A stretch of 64,000 nt of DNA from Arion vulgaris. Taxonomy: Eukaryota > Mollusca > Gastropoda > Stylommatophora > Arionidae. The position numbers were made by a program, and so were the translations under genes. Position 1 is the first letter of the stretch; the number at the start of each line of letters is the position of its first letter. Below are positions 26,301 to 38,300 of this stretch, piece after piece. The stretch covers positions 44,328,420-44,392,419 of the forward strand of contig CM036754.1 in assembly GCA_020796225.1 (NCBI GenBank). The letters are read 5' to 3'. The notes beneath the pieces are model-generated. The model searched no databases. It was not told where the DNA came from and was given only the letters and a program-made list of their open reading frames with translations.

Positions 26301-29300
26301 TTCTCTCTCTGTAGAATTTGATCCTAGGATGACACGTCTACAAAGTAAATGCACTAACCACTATGTTATTGCGGCTCTCAGTGCGTTCTGTAAAATGTAC
26401 ATTCATCATCATCAAGTAGCTTGAACCTTCCGGAACTTGGCTCTCATAACAGCAGTCCTGGAAAACTCTCTGTTCTGTGCAAGTTGACCGGTGTCACTAA
26501 CATTCACAAGGCACTCCATGCAGATGACCTGGTCATATGAACCCGGACCCAAACAGGAGCCATAAATGCAGTAAAGAAATGGGCAGACACTTGGGGGTCA
26601 CAATAAACCAAAACAAGACAGTGTCAACACTGTTCTCACTCTTACAAAACCTGAACAAGTCGACTTATACCTAGACAACAAACCACTACCAAAGGAGGAC
26701 AATCCTACCTATCTAGGAATAAAATTAAACAAAAGACTTACATGGCATCCCCACATAAATGAAATACAAAGGAAAGCCACACTAAGATTAAGACTCATGA
26801 AAAAACTAGCAGGAACCCACTGGGGCGTAGATGCAAACACTACACGCCAAATATACATAGGGTATGTACGTCCAAAACTATAGTATGGGACAGGAGCCTA
26901 CACAAGCTTGACAAAATACAGAACACAGGCCTCAGAATCATCACCGGAGGTCTGAGAAGTACACAAATCAAAGATCTGGAGGCAACTGCTGGCCTTGAGA
27001 GCCTGGAATAACGCAGCAACAAAAATACTCACACTATCAGAAAAGTTCAAGCGCTCAGAAAATAAACCAAGGACAAAACAATCAACGAACCAACCCAACC
27101 AAAAACCGCATAAAAAGACACAGCTTCCATCACCTCTCAAAAGACCAGCAACCTGGGAAATGATAGTACCACTCAACAACACAGACCTACAGCCCAACTT
27201 CACAGTGATAACAACAATTCCAGATGTAGACAAAAAGGGCGAAGAAACAGATCCCATCTTGAGAGCAAAGACACTAGAACACATTGACACCTCATACCCC
27301 CACCCTTAGTGGACCCATATATACACAGATGGATCATCAGACACGACAGCGAGGAAAGGAGGGGCCGGAACCAGCATCATACTCCAAGACAGCACCACAC
27401 TAGAAAATTTAAGTACCACTGGAGAACTCTCAACACATTTTAGAGCCGAACAACAGGCAATTGTGGATGCCTCAAAATACTGCAGCAAAGAAACATCCAA
27501 AACAACAAACTTGTCTTCCTTTGCGACTGCTTGTCAGTCCTGCAGGCCACACAAAGGGAACCACAAGATAACATGGAAAGAGAGCTAACACTACAGCTAA
27601 ACAAGCTCTCAGAACACAACAAAATTAGTCTCCAGTGGATACCAGCCCACTGTGGCATACCAGGAAATGAGAGAGCAGACTAAGGAGTGAACAAAACTTA
27701 CACAAACACCCAGTGTCACTACCAGAAATCAAGACACATATCAAGCGAAAGTACAAAGAGGTATGGAGGCAACAAACCCACAGCAAACACCCACAAGATC
27801 CCATCAGCAGACTAAACAGAAAACAATGCACAACAATCTTTCGCCTAAGAACAGGTCACTGAATGCTCAGACTGCACAGTGTGCATGCCAGACAGAAACA
27901 CAGACTCCAGAGCACATCCTGCAGTCATGTCAATCATACATACACCAATGAAACGAAACATGGCCTCATGAACAAAGTTTACAGACCTAGCTATGGGAAA
28001 CTCTCAAAGAACTCCAACTGACATGCAGCTTCATAGAAGCAAAGAAGTAGACCGGTGTCAGACATTCTCAGATCGTCAATGACTACAGACACCATTCCCT
28101 CCAAAATTACCTTCTCTAGACGCTCATGTCATTTGTTGTGTTTGAAATATTTAATTTTCTTTGATGTTATGACTTTAACCCTTTAGCTGCTAAAGATGTG
28201 TATAGACGTTTTTCCCCCATTCGCTGCTAAGGACGCGCTAACACTTCTGTTATTATCTCTCCTCTGTGGGCTAAAGATGTGTTAACACGTTATACATTTC
28301 TACTGTCACGGCTATAGGCATACCTTCATGTTTGACCTAGAAACAAAGAGTAGCTATTTTTAGCTCCGTCGTCAGAAATTATGTAACAGCGAAAGGATAG
28401 CCAACTCTTTAATATGAAGCTGTTGCAGAACAGAAGTATTTGTTCTTTTTCTGTCCATGATATTCTAAGTACTCTTCTGTAGCATTTGCAACCCAAGGCA
28501 TTAATGATCTCCGCCGCTTTGTCAATGGTCCAACAATGTACATTACACAGCTTCAATAGTTTTTTCAGGAAATATAACATTAGTAGTGGTATGTGCCAGA
28601 TGTATTGTAGTTGTACTATCATCTCAGATTGTACCACTATATCTCAGATTGTACCACTACTAATATCTCAGATTGTACCACTACTACTATCTCAGATTGT
28701 ACCACTCTACTAATATCTCAGATTGTACCACTACTAATAATATCTCAGATTGTACCACTACTAATAATATCTCAGATTGTACCACTAATAATATCTCAGA
28801 TTGTACCACTAATAATATCTCAGATTGTACCACTACTAATAATATCTCAGATTTTACCACTACTAATAATAGCTCAGATTGTACCACTGATAATAATATC
28901 TCAGATTGTACCACTACTAATGTCTCAGATTGTACCACTACTAATAATATCTCAGATTTTACCACTACTAATAATAGCTCAGATTGTACCACTGATAATA
29001 ATATCTTAGATTGTATCACTACTAATATCACTTACAGATTGTACCACTACTAATGTCTCAGATTGTACCACTACTAATAATATCTCAGATTTTACCACTA
29101 CTAATAATATCTCAGAGTTTACCACTACTAATAATAGCTCAGATTGTACCACTGATAATATCACTTACAGATTGTACCACTACTAATGTCTCAGATTGTA
29201 CCACTACTAATAATATCTCAGATTTTACCACTAATAATAATATCTCAGATTTTACCACTACTAATAATATCTCAGATTGTACCACTAATAATATCTCAGA

Positions 29301-32300
29301 TTGTACCACTAGTAATATCACTTACAGGTTGTACCACTAGTAATATCACTTACAGGTTGTACCACTGCTCATTTGACTATCAACGCTTTTAATCCCCAGC
29401 AGACGTTCTAGAAGTAGAGACTGAAGAGGGAGCAGGTGTGTAGGAATGCTTCTTGTGTTAGATGTTGTCACTGCTTGGTGTTGTTCTATTATACACTGCT
29501 TTGGTGTCATTCTGCTTTGGGTTTCTGCTATTTTTGTTGTCTTGTACAAACTTACTTTTATCAATTGATGCAATCCTATCACTGTAAACACTATTCTGGC
29601 TTGGTTTATTTGGTTGATATCACAAAACTATCACATGTTTTATATGTAAGCATGTGACAGCAAACCACACAGAGATGTGATATTTCAGAGATTCAAACCT
29701 GGTCCATCTACATCACACAGATGTCAACAAAGACAGCTGGTAAAAACAAAATCATGTTTGATATTGTTGACACGAGAACTGACTTTGGTATTTACCCATC
29801 ATTGTCCAGAGATAACCAGACTAGGTACTGAGATAACCAGACTAGTGTGCTCAAGATAACCAGACTAGGGTAATCGAGATAACCAGACTAGTGTGCTCGA
29901 GATAACCAGACTAGGGTGCTCGAGATAACCAGACTAGTGTACTCGAGATAACCAGACTAGTGTACTCGGGATAACCAGACTATTGTCTTCAAGATAACCA
30001 AACTAGGTACTGAGATAACTAGACTAGGTACTGAGATAACTAGACTAGGGTACTCAAGATAACCAGACTAGGGTACTCGAGATAATCAAACTAGGTACTG
30101 GATAATCAAACTAGGGTACTCAAGATAACCAGACTAGAGTACTTGAGAAAACCAGACTAGTGTACTCAGAGAGAATCTATGTACTCTCTACTCTCTAACT
30201 GTATTATTATCCATCGTTGTCCAGAGATATCCAGTGTACTCGGAGCTCTAGGTGCTCTTTACTCTCTGTGTTATTGTCTATCATGTATACCCAGATGAAG
30301 GTGCTCAGTATTACCCTGGATGGTTTCTTCTCTCTAAATTTGTTGTTTTATCCAGACTGGTTAAATTATTAAAATAAGTTTTGTGGATACACTCTTGGTT
30401 TAGGGGATGCTCAATTTCCTCAGGGGATGGTAAAGAATATGCATGCTGATGGTTCCTATAGCACCTTTATGTTCCTCCTTACTTGTGATATGTTTGATTC
30501 TAAATTTGAAGTTTCTGGCCTGCTCTTCAATATCATTATTTAATATAGAGTCACTTAGTTATTTCATTATTTCCCCCTTGTATCCACTATCTCCAAACTT
30601 GATTTATATTTGATTTGGCTACTTTCCAACCACAATTTTCAGAAATTTATACGCTTTCATTGTTATATTTACATGTGCATTTTACCCCTCTGCTTCATAT
30701 GCTGCATAATATAAAAGCTTGTTATGGGGGCGGTTTTGTAAAATTTATTTCATTTCTAGTTTTTCCTGCTATTTACCAAAGGATAGGATTTATTGAATTG
30801 TGTGCACATCTTATACATTTCACTGCATGATTATATAGCTGTTATTTGAGTTTGTTTTTACACATAAAATTATGTTACATTTGCTGTATGCAAACATATA
30901 ATAATTATATGACTTTAGTTGATTCTGCACATAAACTTGTGTTACTTTTGTTTTATGCAAACATAAATTGATATTATTTTAGTTAGTCTGTGCACTTAAC
31001 CCTTTAGCTGCTAAAGACATGTATATACGTTTTTCCCATTCACTGCTAAGACGTTAATACGTCTTATTATCTCTCCTCTGTGGGCTAAAGATGTGTTTAC
31101 ACGTTATACATTTCTACTGTCACTGCTATAGGCATACATTCACGTTTGTGACCTAGAAACAAAGAGTAGCCATTTTAGCTCCGTCTTCAGAAAGTATGTA
31201 GCAGCGAAAGGGTTAAACTTTGATTACTTTAGTTTCTGCACATATTGTATGTTACTTTAGTGTGTGTCTGTGCACATAAACTTCTGTTACTTTAGTGTGT
31301 CTGTGCACATAAACTTCTGTTACTTTAGTTTATGCACATAGTGTATATTACTTTAGTTTGCCTATACACATGACTTCTGTTCACATTTGTGCACATAAAC
31401 TTCTGCTACTTAAGTCAGCAAAATGATTTATTCACATGGCATTTAGTGCATATTGAGTTGAATGAATGTTGTGTTACATACATGTTGTATTGACCATGTG
31501 TAAGAGTTAGTTGTATGTTGTGTCACATACATGTTGTATTGACTGTGTGAGAGTTGAATGCATGGTGTATTGATTATGTTGACTCCAGAGATAAGAGTAT
31601 TTCATAAATAGATAGATAGGGAGGGATGGATGGATGGATATATAGATAGATATAGAGATATATAGATAGATACGTAGATAGATACAATTTTCACATGACG
31701 CTATATTTACATTCAGAAATCGATGAAGGAATCCCTGGAGAAGATGGTGACTGCAGTGACAAGGTTACTACCAAAGTTGCTGTAGACACTGAACCGACCT
31801 GTGTGGAAGAAAATGGGATAGACACCACCACCAGTTTCAATAATAATAACAACTACAGTCATGGTGGAAGAGGTATGGAGGAGATACCTAACAAGCTACG
31901 GCATCAGTTGAAACATCGAGAACTGTTTCTGTCTCGACAAGTTGAAACACTTCCAGCCACTCACATACGAGGGAAGTGTTACGTCACACTGCTCAACGAA
32001 ACAGAATCTCTCTTGTGTTACCTTAGCAAGGAGGTGAGCAGTCTTTTATGTACAATTCATATCACAATCATCATACTTTTTACTGAATGCTCATTTCAAA
32101 TATAGTCATTGATATAGTTGATACCCTACTACTAACAACCCAAACTTAGCCAAATGTCTTTGTTGCAGAAATGACAATGAAAAACTGACATAGTGTTAGC
32201 AACAATATCAGCACTATGTTCCATTGCAAGTGAAAAGGAGTAAGAGAGTGAATGTGTTTCCTCAAGTTACTGGTCGATCATAGAACAATGTCACAATTTT

Positions 32301-35300
32301 TCTTCTCTGTCTATGAATTAGCAGTAGTGAGCTCGATCACAACCTAAGAGCCTTCTTCTTCTTCTTTTGTCGTCACACTGCTACCGGGTTGTTGCCCATT
32401 GTTGTGGTTTTCTGTTTTTGTCTTGCGCTGTTCTGGTGGCTTGGGGATAGTTATTTTTGCTTTTTGACAGGATTCTGCTATGCCATCTAACCATCTTTTC
32501 GTGGTCTTCCTCTCGCCTTCTTTCCTGATGTTCTGTTGTAGAAGACTTTATATACTGTGAGTTTGGATTATATACTGTGGAGTTTGGATGCATTCGTATT
32601 AAGTGGCCAACCCACTTCACTCTTTGTTTCTCAATGTAATTCAAGCAAGGTTCTGTGCCATCTTTCTTATGCTGATGTTGGTGACTCTGTCTTCTCTGGT
32701 GTTGGTAACTTTTCACAAGCAGTGCATTTCACATGTAGTTATTTTTTGTGATTGCACTTTGTTCATTGTCCATGTTTGATTCTGGTAACACAAAGTAGGT
32801 ATGAAAATGCTGGTGATCATCTGTTGTTTAGCTGTCAGTGAAATTTTAACCTAAGAGTACCTGGTTCCAACTCCACGGTTGGCAGTTTGGAAGCATGTTT
32901 GTTCCCGTCAATTTTTTACGAACAGTAAAAATAGGCCCCGCCATTCAGAAAGCAATGGCACACTACTGAACGTATAAGTGTTGCCTAGAAAATCAATGGT
33001 TCGTTTACTGTGGTTGATGGTGACATCCTGTAACGGATGTGCCACAATTTTATTTGTTATTCTGTGTGCCATGCCCCAGTCCTAGGCTATATACAGTCTT
33101 TAAGTTATGTCTATCTTCTCCATATATGCCTTTTGTAGCCTTACTTATAGTCTTCACACTTGGTTTTTTTTTTTCCATTTAAGGTCTATTAGCTGTTTCT
33201 TTATAGGTATAGTAGGTATAGAAATATTCTTGTTTAATTCCCTTGGAGCAAGGGCAGCAACTAAAGATGATCTTAATTAGACATCTCTGACAAAGAAAAC
33301 CTGTAGTCCTGTGTTTACACGGAATAAGAGGCTTAAGAAGCAGTGATTGAGAGTTATAAAAGTTAGTGAACCAGTTCTAACTATAACCCTACTCCACCTC
33401 CAAATGGTGGCCCTGGTTCATAGTTCATAAGTACGGTTCCAACTTCACTGAAACGGGTCACCCCATAATTGCTCCGTTCCTGTGCCAATGAATATCACAC
33501 GAAATGCTAACACCTGTGAAAAGTTCCCGGTGTGAACTAATTCCAGAATGAAACAGCCGCGATCCGCCACAAAAGCAACCTGCACGCATAATATGCATAT
33601 GGCAGTGCGAATGTAGCAACACAAAACTGTTCATCACTTGAATAGCAATTCTTGTCGAAAGAGACATCAATCACGACAAAATCCAGCTTTCTGCACTCGC
33701 AATATAACTGCATACGGCAGATTGAGCTTGTTCGTCATAACCGCTGTCCGCCATTTTCTGAATACACACAACAAACGCATGGTTGACACAGCAAAAGCAT
33801 TCCATGTAACAGTCACAGCTCACAACGTTGCTCAAGCACTAACTCAGTAGCTCGGAACGAAACCGAAAGTACCCGACCAAACATGGCGGGAATGCGCTAG
33901 CAAAGTCGTGTTCAGAATCAAACCGTTCTGACTCTGAATGGCCCTCCCGCATTCCGCCATTGTTGACCAGATTTTTGGCGCTGGTAACAGATATCAGTCT
34001 AGCTAAATGATTGGAGACCAAAGACAGAATGCAAGTTTGTTTTTTAAAAAAGCAGTGCTGAGAACAAAGTTCAGACTTACCATAAAACTGCATTTGTCCA
34101 TTAATTTCTATTCTGAACCATCTTCTTAAGCTCTGATAATGAAACTCCAAGAATGCATTGATTTCTTTTCTGAACCATCTTCTTTAGTTCTGATAATGAA
34201 ACTCCAAGAATGCATTGATTACTTTTCTGAGCCATCTTCTTTAGTTCTGATAATGAAACTCCAAGAATGCATTGATTTCTTTTCTGAGCCATCTTCTTTA
34301 GTTCTGATAATGAAACTCCAAGAATGCATTGATTTCTTTTCTGAGCCATCTTCTTTAGTTCTGATAATGAAACTCCAAGAATGCATTGATTTCTTTTCTG
34401 AGCCATCTTTTTTAGCTCTGATAATGAAACTCCAAGAATGCATTAATTTCTATTCTGAGTCATCTTCGTTAGCTCTGGTTATCTCTCTCTCGCGATCGTT
34501 CTTTTTCTGTCATTTTTATCATTCTTATTGTGATATATAAACAGCCTTTGCCAAGAACGGATTTTACGTCACAATCTTCAGTACCATTTGGAGCTCTAGT
34601 GCTTGTCCTTCAGCGACGTGTCTGATTTCAACCAGTGTTTACTGGGTTCGCTCTCCGTTAGCCTTTGACCGTCCCCAGCCAACCTTCAAGGCAGCAGTTG
34701 CTATTTTCTTTTAGGGTAGCAACCCTTAGATTACCTGCCCTCCCGGGTTGCTGAGCGCCATCTGCCCAGGAAATCTGTCTTTTTATGGACCACTTTGTTT
34801 TCCTGCTGTCCAGCTTTGTGTACGGTTTACTCCGCTAGCTTTTGTTTGTCCCCAATCTAACTACAAGGCAGTAGTAGTTCCCTGCAAGCGGAAACGCGCA
34901 CTGGATTCAACCTCTGCTGGGCTTTCCAGTTTTTCTGCACATTTGGGTGGTATGTGCACGTCTGCCCGTCGGTGGGCCCACTCATGCATCGTCTGCTTGC
35001 GTGCTGGCTCTGCCCTGATGCCTGCCCCACCATCTCCATCAGTTCTCACCGTGCTCACATTTACCATGCCTCTATGCTGTCCGGACACGTTGCTCAACTC
35101 GGGCATGCAACTCATCTTGAGCCCAAGTTTTGCTCCACACAGCCTGCATCTCTTCTCTGGATGCACCCCTCATCCCTTAATGGTTTTCCGTTCAGCTTTT
35201 CCCATCGGCCGGGAGAGACATGCATTAATAGTCACTCTCTGATTCCGCTCGTCTGTGTTGCCCCATCCAATGTGACTACGTCTGCATATCTAATTATGCC

Positions 35301-38300
35301 ACAGTAGCTCTCCCTTGATCCCTACCCGCTTAGCCAGATGGGAACCAATGTCTTACCAGGGTCACCACGTGGAGGTGGGGTAGGATCTTGATTAGTGCCA
35401 GCTCACTAATCCTGGCACGATGTTGTCCCCATGCGCCTTTGACCCCGCTCTGATTATGAGACTCAAAGAATGCAGAAGAAGACGATGTATATATGGTTGA
35501 GATCATTCTTCTTCTAACACTCTATATCAACCACTTGTTAAACCACTCTTTGTGATTTGTTTGTGATCTAAGCCTGAATGTGGTTGTATGTTGTGCCAGT
35601 TATGCGCCTACAAGTAGGGCAGCACATCCAATTTCTGCGACACTTTTATTGACTAGGTAGCTTCCCATGATTAAGATTCAAATTCTACTATAAAGTTTTC
35701 ACTAAAATTCTCTTTATTTCATCTGTTGCAGGATACATTTTTTTACTCATTAGTCTACGACCCTCAACAGAAAACATTACTTGCAGATAAAGGAGAGATT
35801 AGAGTCAGTTCGAAATACCAGGCAGAGATGATACCCAATGTTATAACTGGTAGGTAAATCATGAACAATAACAAAAGTCATCAGAGAGTTGATTGTTGCT
35901 ACATAATGTCAGTACTATCATTTGAATGTAGTAAACTATGGACAATGAATAATGCAGTAAAGATTAGTAAAAATGAATAACAAAGATGATGAAAAATCAA
36001 AACGTGACATAAAGGTCGTTTTTCCTCATCTTTGTTAGCTTTAGTATAGCCACCTATAAAGCATTATGTGTAATGACTTTTTAATTGTGAAACACATAAA
36101 AACAAGGTAATATAGTTTTACAAAGTACAACAATATACAGCAACATTTCAACCAAAAAAAGCTTTTACCAAGCAAATGTTACAAGAAAATCAAAGAAATT
36201 CAGCCTTCTTCTACGACAGACATGACATATACAGTCGGACAATAAAACCTTAACGGTCCTAAAATGCAAATATGTCTGGTGCCATATTTTATATATCTGA
36301 AATAAACTCAATGAAACAAAGTATTAATGAGAAACAACAAATTACAGAATGATATCTTCTTCTCATTCGCTGTTGTTCAATGTCTACACAGTGAGTCCGG
36401 TTCTCTGGATGTATGTTGTTATGTTTCTTAACGGAGTGAGATGAAACCATACCTGAAGTTAATGAGCCACCAAGCACATTAAGAAAATTGGAGTAGGCAA
36501 TATCTAAATTTATCAAGAGAAAGTCGACCGAGTGTCAAATAAAAGGATTCATAATTTCTCTTACGCGATCCCGATTCATAATTTGAAAACTGCAGCAAAA
36601 ACCTGCAGGCTTACAATAAATGTTGTATCTTGGGTCAAATTCCACAGAGCCTGGAGAGAACTAATCATGATACCACTTTATAAACCAGGGTCAGACAGTT
36701 CCGCTGCCTCCAGCTACAGACTGATCAGTCTTATAAGTTGTCACTGCAAAACAAAGGACCATCTTTTCAATCTCAGGCTACATACGGTATCTTGAAAGTG
36801 AAAACATTGCATCACAGCAGGTAGGTTCCATGCAGTGCTAGTACTTGGCAAAGGCTGCTTATACGTCACAAAAAGAATGATCAAAACAGCCGAGAAGAAT
36901 GATCCAAACAAACAAAAATGCAGTGCTGCTCAAATGAATACCTTTCCCAAGAGATTGAGGATTCGTTTAAAAGTAAGAAACTGATACTATGACATGGATA
37001 GACCTAAAGAAAACTTTGACAACGTTTGGCTAAAAGTGCTTCTGAGAAATTGTAGAATAAATGGTAGGACACACAGATTGATAAAAGCATACTTGTGACG
37101 ATCACAGCCAGAATGGCGTAACTTTTATCCACTGCAATAGGCAGGGGGCGCCCGTGTGCTGCCGGGGCTCGCAAGGGGAGCAAAGAGTAGCAGCACTGCG
37201 ACCTACAAGGCATGTCGTAAGAGGCGACTAAGGTGGGGTTTGGCGTAGGGCTGGCTACCCTATCCAGTAGAAAATTTTAGCCACAAAATCCAACCAACCA
37301 TGAACAAGTCACATAAAAATAAAATAAAAACTGTGCCAACCAAGAGGAAAGGAAGCTCTTCTAGAAGAGGTATGAAGCGATGCAGAGAAAGCCGCAAGGA
37401 GTCTACACAGCAGATTATCTTCCTTTCACCTAGGAAAAGCTCCAGAATTGGCACCTGGAATGTTAGAAGTATGTATCAAATGGGAAAGACAGCACAGGTT
37501 GTAAATGAGAGGAAATTTCACGGGATTGGCATCTTGGGATTATGTGAAACTAGGTGGAATGGTGCAGGCAAACAACGTCTAAACACAGGAGAAACAATGC
37601 TGTTCTCAGGCCATATGGAAGAAAATGCCCCCATAGTGAAGGAGTGGCTTTAATGCTATCTAAAGAAGCGGAGAAGGCACTAATAAAATGGGAAGCAGTG
37701 AGTCCTAGGATAATCGCAGCAACATTCAGAACCACCAAAAAGAAAGTATTCTTGAATGTGACCTAGTGTTATGCACCTACCAATGATAAAGAGGAAAAAG
37801 TAAAAGAGGAATTTTACATAAAACTTCAAAATACTATAGGTAATCAGAGAAATGGGAACATCAAAATTCTGATGGGTGACCTCAATGCCAAAATAGGTTC
37901 GGACAACATAGGCTACGAGGAGATCATGGGGAAACACGGACTAGGATAATGAACGAAAATGGAGAACTATTCACTAATTTATGTGTAGCGAATCAATACG
38001 TCATAGGTGGAAGTGTCTTTCCACATAAAAGAATACATAAAGCAACCTGGGTATCACCAGATCACAGAACAGAAAATCAAATTGACCACATATGCATAAA
38101 CAAGAAATTCAGGTCATCTCTACAAGATGTAAGGGGTGCAGATGTAGATTCAGATCACCATTTGCTGATAAGTAAAATTAAACTGAAGCTTAGCGATACA
38201 TAACATCCCATGAACATAGACACCAATATAATGTAGGATACCTCAGAAGTCAAGAAACAAAGGAACAGTTCACGGTCACAGTCTCTAATAAGTATGAGGT

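Noticed and set aside
28611..29340. Repeat proteins on both strands
   Set aside because: Translation of a simple tandem array in several frames at once; no sign of coding constraint.
34139..34540. 133-residue frame of 19-residue repeats ([19 protein letters not shown])
   Set aside because: It is the 57-bp minisatellite read in frame; the opposite strand is open too because 57 is divisible by three. No start context or splice context.
35850..35857. Alternative donor gtaaat at 35854 for the MTA exon at 35732
   Set aside because: It would leave in phase 2 and break the frame of the next exon; the donor at 35850 keeps it.
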